Assembly: GCF_014655595.1 (NCBI RefSeq)
Contig: NZ_BNBL01000004.1
Span: forward strand, 248,001 to 312,000
From: Streptomyces griseocarneus
Lineage (GTDB): Bacteria > Actinomycetota > Actinomycetes > Streptomycetales > Streptomycetaceae
Length of the DNA: 64,000 nucleotides
Direction of reading: 5' to 3'
In this document: positions 17,877-26,489 of the stretch, in pieces
Position numbering within the stretch: position 1 is the first letter of the stretch
How the letters are laid out: each line of letters starts with the position of its first letter
Program-made: the position numbers and the translations under genes
The notes under the pieces: model-generated
What the model saw: the letters and a program-made list of their open reading frames with translations, nothing else
What the model was told of the DNA's origin: nothing
The model's database searches: none

Positions 17877-18998
17877 TCAGCGGCGCGACATGTACATGTC
17901 GAGAGCCTTGTGCAGCAGCTTGTTGAGCGGGAAGTCCCACTCGCCGAGGTACTCCGCCGCCTGGCCGCCGGTGCCGACCTTGAACTGGATGAGGCCGAAG
18001 AGGTGGTCGTTCTCGTCGAGCGAGTCGCCGATGCCCCGCAGGTCGTAGACGCTGGCGCCCAGCGCGTAGGCGTCGCGCAGCATCCGCCACTGCATGGCGT
18101 TCGACGGCCGGACCTCGCGCTTGTGGTTGGCCGAGGCGCCGTAGGAGTACCAGACGTGCCCGCCGACGATCAGCATGGTCGCGGCGGCGACGGCCTCGCC
18201 CTCGTGCACGGCGAAGTACAGCCGCATGCGGTTGGGGTCCTCGGAGTTGAGGGCGGTCCACATGCGCTGGAAGTAGCTCAGCGGGCGCGGGCGGAACTTG
18301 TCGCGCTCGGCCGTGATCTCGTACAGGTGCTGCCAGGTGGCCAGGTCCTCGTAGCCGCCCTGGACGACCTCGACGCCGGCCTTCTCGGCCTTCTTGATGT
18401 TGCGGCGCCACAGCTGGTTGAAGCCCTTGTGGACGTCCTCCAGGGAACGGTTCTCCAGCGGCACCTGGAAGACGTAGCGGGGCTGGACGTCACCGAAGCC
18501 GGCGCCCTCCTCCTCGCCCTGCTGCCAGCCCATGCGGCGCAGCTGGTCGGAGACCTCGAAGGCGCGGGGCTCGATGAAGGTGGCCTCGACGTCGCGCAGG
18601 CGCTTGACGTCGGGGTCGGCGATGCCGGTCTTGATGGCGTTCGCGTCCCAGCGGCGGATGACGACGGGCGGGCCCATCTTCACGGAGAAGGCGCCCTGCT
18701 GCTTGAGGTGCGCCAGCATCGGCTCCAGCCAGTCCTTCAGGTTCGGCGAGAACCAGTTGATGACCGGGCCCTCGGGCAGGTAGGCCAGGTATCGCTTGAT
18801 CTTGGGCAGCTGGCGGTAGAGCACCAGGCCGGCGCCCACCATCTGGCCGGACTTGTCGAACCAGCCCAGGTTCTCCGAGCGCCACTCGGACTTCACATCA
18901 GCCCACCCCGGCACCTGCATGTGACTGGCCGCGGGCAGGCTCTGGATGTACGCCAGATGCTGCTCTCGGCTGATTGTCCTCAGGGTCAGGTGGCTCAT
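17877..18998 (-). CDS. femX: FemX-type lipid II peptidyltransferase (FemABX family)
   Basis: 373 residues, the usual length, made of two GNAT-like halves. It shows the FemABX blocks: LAYLPEGPVINWF, VKMGPPV, HKGFNQLWRRNIKKAEKAGVEV and the C-terminal GGHVWYSYGASANHKREVRPSNAMQW, then IYDLRGIG-like YDLRGIGDSLDENDHLFGL and FKVGTGG. It adds the first residue (Gly in Streptomyces) from aminoacyl-tRNA to the epsilon-amino group of the stem-peptide diamino acid, forming the interpeptide bridge. ATG with GGAG 8 nt upstream. Probably in one transcript with the racemase-like gene. Confidence 0.9.
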   Translation of the reverse strand: MSHLTLRTISREQHLAYIQSLPAASHMQVPGWADVKSEWRSENLGWFDKSGQMVGAGLVLYRQLPKIKRYLAYLPEGPVINWFSPNLKDWLEPMLAHLKQQGAFSVKMGPPVVIRRWDANAIKTGIADPDVKRLRDVEATFIEPRAFEVSDQLRRMGWQQGEEEGAGFGDVQPRYVFQVPLENRSLEDVHKGFNQLWRRNIKKAEKAGVEVVQGGYEDLATWQHLYEITAERDKFRPRPLSYFQRMWTALNSEDPNRMRLYFAVHEGEAVAAATMLIVGGHVWYSYGASANHKREVRPSNAMQWRMLRDAYALGASVYDLRGIGDSLDENDHLFGLIQFKVGTGGQAAEYLGEWDFPLNKLLHKALDMYMSRR

Positions 18999-19099
18999 GC
19001 GGGGCGCTCCTCGGCAGGTGTGTCCCCAGGGTCGGGGCTCCGGCTCTCGCGCCGAAGCCTACTGCGACAGGGGAGCGCCCCGATTGGGCGTACGGCCCG

Positions 19100-19426
19100 C
19101 TATCCGATCACACCCCCGAAGAGCCCCCCGTGCGCCATGCCCAGAAAGAAGCCCAAAGCGGACGCTCCAAGTCCGACGATCAGCAGGAATCGCTCGCCGG
19201 TGGTGACGGAGATGAACTGCCCCCAGGCCCCGGTGAGGATGCCCACCAGCCCGCTCCAGGAGGTGAGCAGGTGCAGCCCGGTCCACAGGGAGGAGATGGC
19301 GGAGAGCGCACCCAGGACGACCGTCACGGCGGCGAGGGTGTTCTCGACGGGATGGGGCCTTCCGTCGCTGTTGAGGACCGCGAGCAGACCGCGGGATCCA
19401 TGGGTCTGCCGAACCGCCTGTGTCAT
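19100..19426 (-). CDS. Small integral membrane protein, function unknown
   Basis: 108 residues from ATG 19426, preceded by GGAGG at 7 nt. Three hydrophobic helices (about 34-55, 58-78 and 80-105); the first follows a polar N-terminal segment that contains HGSRGLLAVLNSDGRPHPVENTL. The position between femX and rpsF matches SCO3905 of S. coelicolor. No catalytic motif. Transcribed away from rpsF and towards femX, 101 bp upstream of it. Confidence 0.7.
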   Translation of the reverse strand: MTQAVRQTHGSRGLLAVLNSDGRPHPVENTLAAVTVVLGALSAISSLWTGLHLLTSWSGLVGILTGAWGQFISVTTGERFLLIVGLGASALGFFLGMAHGGLFGGVIG

Positions 19427-19646
19427 GGGGCCACCTCCAGATGGCGAGCGCGGTGTTGCGCCGGTCACACACGATGCGTCCAGATTGCGGGGCCCGGAGG
19501 ACCGATTTCAACCCGGCGCCCGTGTGCGGGTACTCTGTACGGTCTGCACCGGTGTCTGCCCGGACCCAGCTTCGGTCCCAGGGGCAACCCAGGGACTTTC
19601 CGCTGATTGTCAGTGTCCGCCGATACCGTTGTTCACGCATCACGAC

Positions 19647-19689
19647 CCTCCTGCCACGGATCGACCGTGGCCGCTGAGTCCAAAGGAGG
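19647..19689 (+). promoter_or_regulatory. rpsF leader hairpin that can hide the Shine-Dalgarno sequence
   Basis: CCTCCT (19647-19652) is the exact complement of the rpsF ribosome site AGGAGG (19684-19689). Inside lies a hairpin CCACGG-ATCGA-CCGTGG (19654-19670). Together they could form a stem blocking translation of rpsF. In other bacteria the S6:S18 complex binds its own leader RNA; whether this leader has the S6:S18 motif cannot be settled by eye. Confidence 0.45.
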
Positions 19690-19699
19690 TGGGTTCCAC

Positions 19700-19990
19700 A
19701 TGCGTCACTACGAGGTGATGGTCATCCTCGACCCCGATCTCGAGGAGCGCGCTGTCTCCCCGCTGATCGAGAACTTCCTCTCCGTCGTCCGTGAGGGCAA
19801 CGGAAAGGTCGAGAAGGTCGACACCTGGGGCCGTCGTCGTCTGTCGTACGAGATCAAGAAGAAGCCCGAGGGCATCTACTCGGTCATCGACCTGCAGGCC
19901 GAGCCTGCGGTCGTCAAGGAGCTCGACCGCCAGATGAACCTGAACGAGTCGGTCCTCCGGACCAAGGTCCTCCGTCCCGAGACCCACTGA
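19700..19990 (+). CDS. rpsF: 30S ribosomal protein S6
   Basis: 96 residues from ATG 19700, with AAAGGAGG 10 nt upstream. Typical S6 sequence from [17 protein letters not shown] to [35 protein letters not shown]. It binds the central domain of 16S rRNA as a heterodimer with S18, whose gene is two places downstream. First gene of rpsF-ssb-rpsR-rplI. Confidence 0.97.
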
Positions 19991-20071
19991 ACCCCAGCGG
20001 TTCAGAGGTAATCGGGCTGCATCGCAACGAGTAGCAAGCAGCCAGCAGCACACCCGCCGAGAGGTTCATCC

Positions 20072-20662
20072 ATGGCAGGCGAGACCGTCATCACGGTCGT
20101 CGGCAATCTCGTCGACGACCCCGAGCTGCGCTTCACCCCGTCCGGTGCGGCGGTCGCGAAGTTCCGCGTCGCGTCCACTCCCCGCACTTTCGACCGCCAG
20201 ACCAACGAGTGGAAGGACGGCGAGAGCCTCTTCCTCACGTGCTCGGTGTGGCGGCAGGCGGCGGAGAACGTCGCCGAGTCGCTTCAGCGAGGCATGCGCG
20301 TCATCGTGCAGGGTCGGCTGAAGCAGCGGTCCTACGAGGACCGTGAGGGCGTCAAGCGCACGGTCTACGAGCTCGACGTCGAAGAGGTCGGTGCCAGCCT
20401 GAAGAACGCCACGGCGAAGGTCACCAAGACCGCGGGTCGCGGTGGCCAGGGTGGCTATGGCGGCGGCAGTGGTGGTGGCCAGGGTGGCGGCGGCTGGGGC
20501 TCCGGTCCCGGCGGCGGCCAGCAGAGCGGCGGCGGGGCTCCCGCCGACGACCCCTGGGCCACCGGCGCTCCGTCCGGCGGCCAGCAGGGCGGCGGCGGAG
20601 GCGGCTGGGGCGGCGGCTCCGGCAACTCCGGCGGCGGCTACTCGGACGAGCCGCCCTTCTAA
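20072..20662 (+). CDS. ssb: Single-stranded DNA-binding protein
   Basis: 196 residues. OB-fold at 1-110 beginning [19 protein letters not shown], a long Gly/Gln-rich flexible linker (about 120-187) and the acidic protein-interaction tip ending DEPPF. It protects single-stranded DNA and recruits replication and repair proteins through the tip. Its position between the S6 and S18 genes is the conserved bacterial arrangement. Streptomyces usually also has a second ssb elsewhere; this is the essential replication type, judged by tail and context. Confidence 0.97.
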   Translation: MAGETVITVVGNLVDDPELRFTPSGAAVAKFRVASTPRTFDRQTNEWKDGESLFLTCSVWRQAAENVAESLQRGMRVIVQGRLKQRSYEDREGVKRTVYELDVEEVGASLKNATAKVTKTAGRGGQGGYGGGSGGGQGGGGWGSGPGGGQQSGGGAPADDPWATGAPSGGQQGGGGGGWGGGSGNSGGGYSDEPPF

Positions 20663-20740
20663 GCCCGTTCCGACGGGCCCGGGCCGCCTGGCGGCCCGAG
20701 GGCGACAGCACAAAACTTCTTGATTCACAGGAGAGAGACA

Positions 20741-20977
20741 ATGGCGAAGCCGCCCCCGCGCAAGCCTAAGAAGAAGGTCTGCGCGTTCTGCAAGGACAAG
20801 ACCGCTTACGTGGACTACAAGGACACGAACATGCTGCGGAAGTTCATTTCCGACCGCGGCAAGATCCGTGCCCGTCGCGTGACCGGCAACTGCACCCAGC
20901 ACCAGCGTGACGTCGCCACGGCCGTGAAGAACAGCCGTGAGATGGCGCTGCTGCCCTACACCTCGTCCGCGCGATAA
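20741..20977 (+). CDS. rpsR: 30S ribosomal protein S18, cysteine-containing zinc-binding form
   Basis: 78 residues from ATG 20741 with AGGAGAGAGAC upstream. S18 core ([26 protein letters not shown]). It carries CAFC near residue 15 and NCTQH further on, the C+ zinc-ribbon-like pattern. Family knowledge: actinobacteria often have a second, cysteine-free S18 induced by zinc starvation; this copy in the main operon is the zinc-containing one. Confidence 0.95.
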   Translation: MAKPPPRKPKKKVCAFCKDKTAYVDYKDTNMLRKFISDRGKIRARRVTGNCTQHQRDVATAVKNSREMALLPYTSSAR

Positions 20978-20995
20978 GGGAAGGGTGACCAACTA

Positions 20996-21442
20996 ATGAA
21001 GATCATCCTCACCCACGAGGTCTCCGGCCTCGGCATTGCCGGTGACGTCGTCGACGTCAAGGACGGCTACGCTCGCAACTACCTGGTCCCGCGCGGTTTC
21101 GCGATCCGCTGGACCAAGGGTGGCGAGAAGGACGTCGCGCAGATCCGTCGCGCTCGCAAGATCCGCGAGATCGCCACGATCGAGCAGGCCAACGAGGTCA
21201 AGGGCCAGCTCGAGGGCGTCAAGGTCCGCCTCGGCGTCCGCGCCGGCGAGGCCGGCCGCCTGTTCGGCTCCGTGACCCAGGCCGACGTCGCTTCCGCGAT
21301 CAAGGCTTCCGGTGGTCCCGAGGTCGACAAGCGCCGCGTCGAGCTGGGCTCGCCCATCAAGACCCTGGGCGCCCACCAGGTGTCCGTGCGTCTGCACGCC
21401 GACGTCGTTGCCAAGCTCGGCATCGAGGTCATCGCCGCCTGA
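20996..21442 (+). CDS. rplI: 50S ribosomal protein L9
   Basis: 148 residues: N-terminal domain [33 protein letters not shown], the long connecting helix, and the C-terminal domain ending [19 protein letters not shown]. It follows rpsR by 18 nt, with an AAGGGTGA-type site before the ATG, and ends the operon ahead of a strong terminator. Confidence 0.97.
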   Translation: MKIILTHEVSGLGIAGDVVDVKDGYARNYLVPRGFAIRWTKGGEKDVAQIRRARKIREIATIEQANEVKGQLEGVKVRLGVRAGEAGRLFGSVTQADVASAIKASGGPEVDKRRVELGSPIKTLGAHQVSVRLHADVVAKLGIEVIAA

Positions 21443-21467
21443 CGGCTGCGATCAGGCACAGCCTGAA

Positions 21468-21503
21468 GGAAGGGCCCGCACCCCTCGGGGTGCGGGCCCT
21501 TCC
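21468..21503 (+). terminator. Terminator of the rpsF-rplI operon
   Basis: A perfect 17-bp stem (21468-21484 with 21487-21503) with a 2-nt tip, 26 bp past the rplI stop. Very G+C-rich. It separates the operon from the convergent MATE gene. Confidence 0.9.
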
Positions 21504-21578
21504 GCCGTTTCCGGGCCGCCCAGCGGCAACCGGCCGACCGCGCCGCTCGCGCGCCCGCTCCGGCCCCGTGGGCGGGCT

Positions 21579-21627
21579 CTCAGGCGCGTACGGCTCAGGT
21601 GCGTACGGCTCCCTCAGGCGCGTACGG
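21579..21627. repeat. 15-bp tandem repeats over the MATE stop codon
   Basis: CTCAGGCGCGTACGG at 21579-21593 and 21613-21627, and CTCAGGTGCGTACGG at 21594-21608. The third copy contains the stop codon of the MATE gene (21614-21616, minus strand). Short GC-rich repeats of this kind can grow by slippage. Confidence 0.8.
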
Positions 21628-22954
21628 CTCCCGTCACCAGCCAGCGCCCGGAGCGGGCGCGCAGCCACAGGGTGGCCAGCCGGGCCGTCATCATCAGCGT
21701 CATCGCCCACCACAGCGCCGTCAGGCCGCCGCCGAGGCCCACGACGAGCACCGCTGCGGGCGCGAAGACCGCCAGGACCACCAGCATCGCCCAGGCGAGG
21801 TACGGCCCGTCGCCCGCGCCCATCAGCACCCCGTCCAGGACGAACACCACGCCCGCCACCGGCTGGCCCAGGGCCACGACCAGCAGGGTCGGCAGGAGCG
21901 CGTCCCGTACGGCCGGGTCGGAGGTGAACAGCGGGGTGAACACCGGCCGCGCCGCCACCACCAGCAGCCCCAGCAGCAGGCCCGAGGCGATGCCCCACTG
22001 CACCATGCGGCGGCAGGCCGCCCGGGCCCCTTCCGCGTCGCCGGCCCCCAGACAGCGCCCTATGATCGCCTGCCCCGCTATCGCGATGGCGTCCAGGGCG
22101 AAGGCCAGCAGGCTCCACAGGGTGAGCACGATCTGGTGCGCGGCGATGTCCGCGTCACCGAGGCGGGCGGCGACCGCCGTGGCGATCAGCATCACGGCGC
22201 GCAGCGAGAGCGTACGGACCAGCAGCGGCACGCCGACCTGGGCGCAGGCCCGGATGCCGGCGGCGTCGGGCCGTAGCGAGGCGCCGTGCCGCCGGGCTCC
22301 CCGTACGACGACGGTGAGGTAGACGGCGGCCATGGCCCACTGGGCGATGACGGTGCCCCAGGCGGAGCCGGCGATGCCCAGGCCGGCGCCGTAGACGAGG
22401 GCGAGGTTCAGCGCGCCGTTGGCAGCGAAGCCGCCGACGGCCACGTAGAGCGGGGTGTGGGTGTCCTGCAGGCCCCGCAGCACACCGGTGGCGGCGAGCA
22501 CGACGAGCATGGCGGGGATGCCCAGGGCGCTGATCCGCAGGTAGTCGACGGCGTGCGGCGCGGCGGCCGGGGAGGCGCCGAAGAGGTCGACGAGCGCGGG
22601 GGCGGTGGGGAGCGCGGCGGCCGCGACCGCCGCGCCGAGTATGAGCGCGAGCCATATGCCGTCCAGGCCCTGCCGGATGGCGGCTCGGGTGTCGCCGGCG
22701 CCGACCCGGCGGGCGACGGCGGAGGTGGTGGCGTAGGCGAGGAAGACGAAGATCCCGACGGCGCTGGTGAGCAGCGGGGCGGCGATGCCGAAGCCGGCGA
22801 GCTGGGGGGTGCCGAGGTGGCCGACGATGGCGCTGTCGGCCATCACGAAGAGGGGCTCCGCGACGAGTGCGCCGAAGGCGGGGACGGCGAGCGCGAGGAT
22901 CTCGCGGTCGTGATGGCGGGCACTGCGCCGCTCGCGCGTGGGGGCCTGGGTCAC
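21614..22954 (-). CDS. MATE family multidrug efflux transporter (DinF-like)
   Basis: 446 residues from GTG 22954. Twelve hydrophobic helices in two repeats of six: the first opens with REILALAVPAFGALVAEPLFVMADSAIVGHLGTPQLAGFG, the second carries AHQIVLTLWSLLAFALDAIAIAGQAIIG. Family role: proton- or sodium-coupled export of organic cations. The ribosome site is weak (GGAAG at 13 nt). An upstream in-frame extension to 23083 is basic and unlike the family. It is convergent with rplI and divergent from dnaB. The gene order matches S. coelicolor (SCO3910 then dnaB). Confidence 0.9.
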   Translation of the reverse strand: MTQAPTRERRSARHHDREILALAVPAFGALVAEPLFVMADSAIVGHLGTPQLAGFGIAAPLLTSAVGIFVFLAYATTSAVARRVGAGDTRAAIRQGLDGIWLALILGAAVAAAALPTAPALVDLFGASPAAAPHAVDYLRISALGIPAMLVVLAATGVLRGLQDTHTPLYVAVGGFAANGALNLALVYGAGLGIAGSAWGTVIAQWAMAAVYLTVVVRGARRHGASLRPDAAGIRACAQVGVPLLVRTLSLRAVMLIATAVAARLGDADIAAHQIVLTLWSLLAFALDAIAIAGQAIIGRCLGAGDAEGARAACRRMVQWGIASGLLLGLLVVAARPVFTPLFTSDPAVRDALLPTLLVVALGQPVAGVVFVLDGVLMGAGDGPYLAWAMLVVLAVFAPAAVLVVGLGGGLTALWWAMTLMMTARLATLWLRARSGRWLVTGAVRA

Positions 22955-23140
22955 GCTGCCGTCCAATCTTCCACAGGTAATCAGTGCATCAAGCTTACGA
23001 CCCTTACCCGTCCGCGATGTGTGTGATCTTCTCTGCGTCGTTTGTCGCGATCTCCGCCCGGTCGGGAAAGTTTTTCTCCTCAACAGCCAGTGGATGACAA
23101 AACCGCAGGTCAGGACGGTGACTCGGAGGCGATTGTGTGT

Positions 23141-23229
23141 TTGTCCACAGTGCTTTCCCCCGCACCGTGCACAGGTTGGGGGGAGTTCTCCACAGGCTGG
23201 GGCCGCTCATCCACATGCCCTGTGGATAA
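23141..23229. promoter_or_regulatory. Cluster of four DnaA boxes upstream of dnaB
   Basis: TTGTCCACA at 23141-23149, TTCTCCACA at 23186-23194, TCATCCACA at 23207-23215, and TTATCCACA on the minus strand at 23221-23229 (reads TGTGGATAA). Four boxes in 89 bp is far above chance. Two are perfect matches to Streptomyces or general consensus. Clusters outside oriC are known to titrate DnaA or regulate promoters. Confidence 0.8.
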
Positions 23230-23406
23230 CCAGATTGGCTGACGGTGCCCGCGGCCCTACCGTGGACCGGCGCCTGCCGTCCGTTCCCGGCCCGTTCCCG
23301 ATCCCGTCCACGTCCCCGTTTTCGTCTCGTGGACCTTACGGGACCGACACGAACTCACCGCGAACTCGACGCGCAAGAAGCGGAGTCGGGCGTCCTAATT
23401 GTCAGA

Positions 23407-23434
23407 GCCGTGCCGTAAGAAAGAGTGGCACGGC
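23407..23434. promoter_or_regulatory. Inverted repeat in the dnaB 5' region
   Basis: GCCGTGCC (23407-23414) and GGCACGGC (23427-23434) form a perfect 8-bp dyad with a 12-nt spacer, 36 bp before the dnaB start. It could be an operator or a leader hairpin. Confidence 0.4.
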
Positions 23435-23469
23435 GAGGTCCGCGTCGCGGACGGGAGGAGGTGGCCCGG

Positions 23470-24951
23470 GTGAGCATCCCCGAGCCCATGGACGACCCCT
23501 GGGGCGACGGCGGCCCCGGCGACCGGCTCCCCTTCCCCCGCTCCCGTCGCGGCGACGCCAAGGGCCGCGGTGAGCAGCACGACCGCGGTGGCGACGAGGG
23601 CGGCTCCTGGGACCGCGGCGGGTCCGGCTTCGAGCGGGTGCCTCCGCAGGACCTCGACGCCGAGCAGTCCGTCCTGGGCGGCATGCTGCTGTCCAAGGAC
23701 GCCATCGCCGACGTCGTCGAGGTCCTCAAGGGTCACGACTTCTACCGCCCGGCGCACGAGACGATCTACCAGGCCATCCTCGACCTCTACGCCAAGGGCG
23801 AGCCGGCCGACCCGATCACCATCGCCGCCGAGCTCACCAAGCGCGGCGAGATCACCCGCGTCGGCGGCGCCGCGTACCTGCACACGCTGGTCCAGTCCGT
23901 CCCGACCGCGGCCAACGCCGAGTACTACGCCGAGATCGTCCACGAGCGCGCGGTGCTGCGCCGCCTGGTCGAGGCGGGCACGCGCATCACGCAGATGGGA
24001 TACGCGGCCGACGGCGACGTCGACGACATCGTCAACAAGGCCCAGGCCGAGGTCTACGCCGTCACCGAACAGCGCACCAGCGAGGACTACCTCCCCCTCG
24101 GCGACATCATGGAGGGCGCGCTCGACGAGATCGAGGCCATCGGCTCGCGCAGCGGCCAGATGTCGGGCGTGCCCACCGGCTTCACCGACCTGGACGCCCT
24201 GACGAACGGCCTGCACCCCGGCCAGATGATCGTCATCGCCGCCCGTCCCGCGATGGGTAAGTCCACGCTCGCGCTGGACTTCGCCCGCGCCTGCTCGATC
24301 AAGAACAACCTGCCGAGCGTGATCTTCTCGCTCGAAATGGGCCGCAACGAGATCGCGATGCGCCTGCTGTCCGCCGAGGCCCGCGTCGCCCTGCACCACA
24401 TGCGCTCCGGCTCCATGACCGACGACGACTGGACCCGGCTGGCCCGCCGCATGCCGGACGTCTCGGCCGCGCCGCTCTACATCGACGACTCGCCCAACCT
24501 GTCGATGATGGAGATCCGGGCCAAGTGCCGCCGCCTCAAGCAGCGCGCCGACCTCAAGCTCGTGATCATCGACTACCTCCAGCTGATGCAGTCCGGCGGC
24601 AACAAGCGCGCCGAGAGCCGCCAGCAGGAGGTCTCGGACATGTCCCGAAACCTCAAGCTGCTGGCCAAGGAGCTGGAGCTGCCGGTCATCGCGCTCTCGC
24701 AGCTGAACCGTGGCCCCGAGCAGCGCACGGACAAGAAGCCGATGGTCTCCGACCTCCGTGAGTCCGGCTCCATCGAGCAGGACGCCGACATGGTCATCCT
24801 GCTGCACCGCGAGGACGCCTACGAGAAGGAGTCCCCCCGCGCCGGCGAGGCGGACATCATCGTCGGCAAGCACCGTAACGGCCCCACGGCCACGATCACC
24901 GTGGCCTTCCAGGGTCACTACTCGCGCTTCGTGGACATGGCCCAGACCTGA
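23470..24951 (+). CDS. dnaB: Replicative DNA helicase DnaB
   Basis: 493 residues from GTG 23470 with GGAGGAGG 8 nt upstream. Gly/Asp-rich N-terminal tail (1-55), then the DnaB N-terminal domain (PPQDLDAEQSVLGGML), then the RecA-like motor with Walker A RPAMGKSTLALDF near 259, Walker B KLVIIDYLQLM near 360 and the H4 segment GKHRNGPT near the end. It forms the hexameric helicase of the replication fork. No intein interrupts it, unlike some actinobacterial dnaB genes. It follows the DnaA-box cluster, so DnaA control of its expression is possible. Confidence 0.97.
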   Translation: MSIPEPMDDPWGDGGPGDRLPFPRSRRGDAKGRGEQHDRGGDEGGSWDRGGSGFERVPPQDLDAEQSVLGGMLLSKDAIADVVEVLKGHDFYRPAHETIYQAILDLYAKGEPADPITIAAELTKRGEITRVGGAAYLHTLVQSVPTAANAEYYAEIVHERAVLRRLVEAGTRITQMGYAADGDVDDIVNKAQAEVYAVTEQRTSEDYLPLGDIMEGALDEIEAIGSRSGQMSGVPTGFTDLDALTNGLHPGQMIVIAARPAMGKSTLALDFARACSIKNNLPSVIFSLEMGRNEIAMRLLSAEARVALHHMRSGSMTDDDWTRLARRMPDVSAAPLYIDDSPNLSMMEIRAKCRRLKQRADLKLVIIDYLQLMQSGGNKRAESRQQEVSDMSRNLKLLAKELELPVIALSQLNRGPEQRTDKKPMVSDLRESGSIEQDADMVILLHREDAYEKESPRAGEADIIVGKHRNGPTATITVAFQGHYSRFVDMAQT

Positions 24952-25017
24952 TCCGCCGCCGGGCCGTGGTCCCCGGCGCCGCGCGGAAATCCGCCTGCCG
25001 CGTGATCACCGGCTGGT

Positions 25018-25023
25018 TAGGGT
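25018..25023 (+). promoter_or_regulatory. Putative -10 of a leaderless serine hydrolase transcript
   Basis: TAGGGT ends 6 nt before the ATG at 25030 and no ribosome site intervenes, so the transcript probably begins at the start codon. Confidence 0.4.
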
Positions 25024-25029
25024 GCGGGC

Positions 25030-26397
25030 ATGACGGACTCGTACGAACTGCTGCCCGACACCCGCCGCGCCCTGCTGCACCGCCTTGCCACCGGCCAGGT
25101 GGAGGGACGCACACCCGCACTGGTGGGTGCGGTGATGCGTGACGGGCGCATGGTGTGGTCGGCGGGGTGGGGATCCGTGGACGGGGACGCTCCGGGGGCG
25201 GACACGCAGTACCGGATCGGTTCGATCACCAAGACGTTCGTCGCCGTGCTGGTGATGCGGCTGCGCGACGAGGGGCTGCTCGACCTCGACGACCGCCTCG
25301 GCGCGTACCTCGAAACGCCCGAGGGCGGCGACGCGACCATCGCCCAGCTGCTGTCGCACACCTCGGGGCTGGCCGCCGAGACCGGCGCTCCCTGGTGGGA
25401 GCGCACGGACGGCGCGCTGCGCCCCGAACTCGCCGACATCTTCGGCGAACGCGCCCAGCGCCACGCGCCGGGGCGCCTGCACCACTACTCCAACGTCGGG
25501 TACGCGCTGCTGGGCGCCCTCGTGGAGCGCCTGCGCGGGCGGGAGTGGTACGAGGTGCTGCGCCAGGAGGTGCTCGAGCCGCTGGGCATGCACCGTACGA
25601 CCCTCGAGCCCCGGGCGCCGCACGCCCAGGGCTGGGCCGTACACCCCTGGGCGGACGTGCTCCTCCCGGAACCGGCCGTGGACACCGGGAAGATGGCCCC
25701 GGCCGGTCAGCTGTGGTCCACGGCAGCCGATCTGTGCCGCTTCGCTGCGTTCCTGATGGACGGTGACGACCGGGTGCTCTCGGCGGAGTCGCTCGCGGAG
25801 ATGCGCACTCCGCGGACCGAGCCGCAGGACGCGGACCGGACGGCGGCCTATGGCCTGGGCACCCTGCTGACCTGGCGGAACGGACGCTTCCTGCACGGCC
25901 ACGTCGGCACGATGCCGGGGTTCGTGGGAACCCTGTGGATCAGCGCCGAGGACGGCGTCGCGGCGGTCGTCCTCGGCAACGCCACCTCCCAGCTGGGCAT
26001 CCCGGCCGTCGCGGCGGACCTCGTGGGCACGGTCGCCGAGCGCGAGCCCCGCATTCCCGGGCCGTGGCGCCCCCTGGGCGAGGTGGACCGGCAGCTGCTG
26101 GAGCTGACCGGGCCCTGGTACTGGGGCGCCGCCCCCTTCGCGCTGCGCCTGGCCGGCGGCCGGGAGCTGCGGCTGACGCCGCTGGGCGACGGCGGGCGCG
26201 CGGCACGCTTCCGCGCGGAGGCGGACGGGACCTGGACCGGGCTCGACGGCTACTACGCGGGGGAGACCCTGTCGGTCGTCCGGGGCGAGGGCGGGGTGGT
26301 GAGCCATCTGGACATCGGCACGTTCGTGTTCACCCGCGAGCCCTACGAGGCGGGAGGGGCGGTGCCGGGCGGCGTCGACGCAGCTGGCTGGCGCTAG
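25030..26397 (+). CDS. Serine hydrolase of the beta-lactamase / class C PBP family
   Basis: 455 residues. Class C-type active site: SITK at 65-68, YSN at 153-155 and a HVG block (HGHVGTMPG) in place of KTG. The last ~100 residues form a lipocalin-like beta domain common in this family. No signal peptide, so cytoplasmic action is likely. Family members include esterases, D-aminopeptidases and peptidases, so the substrate is open. Probably leaderless. It precedes the aminotransferase by 92 nt, with a possible -10 (TAGAGT at 26430) between them, so they may be separate transcripts. Confidence 0.85.
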   Translation: MTDSYELLPDTRRALLHRLATGQVEGRTPALVGAVMRDGRMVWSAGWGSVDGDAPGADTQYRIGSITKTFVAVLVMRLRDEGLLDLDDRLGAYLETPEGGDATIAQLLSHTSGLAAETGAPWWERTDGALRPELADIFGERAQRHAPGRLHHYSNVGYALLGALVERLRGREWYEVLRQEVLEPLGMHRTTLEPRAPHAQGWAVHPWADVLLPEPAVDTGKMAPAGQLWSTAADLCRFAAFLMDGDDRVLSAESLAEMRTPRTEPQDADRTAAYGLGTLLTWRNGRFLHGHVGTMPGFVGTLWISAEDGVAAVVLGNATSQLGIPAVAADLVGTVAEREPRIPGPWRPLGEVDRQLLELTGPWYWGAAPFALRLAGGRELRLTPLGDGGRAARFRAEADGTWTGLDGYYAGETLSVVRGEGGVVSHLDIGTFVFTREPYEAGGAVPGGVDAAGWR

Positions 26398-26489
26398 TCG
26401 GATTGTCGGACGGGGTCGGGGTGCGGACGTAGAGTCGACGGGAGACTGGCGGCGCCGGACACGCGGCGCGATACCACCTGGAAGGCACC

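Larger units (their letters stand above)
22955..23469. other. 515-bp regulatory intergenic region between MATE gene and dnaB
   Basis: No credible gene. It is locally less GC-rich than its surroundings (for example the AAAGTTTTTCTCC stretch near 23070). It holds a weak DnaA-like box at 22967-22975 (TCTTCCACA), the four-box cluster at 23141-23229, and an inverted repeat at 23407-23434 just before dnaB. The promoters of both flanking genes must lie here. Confidence 0.7.
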
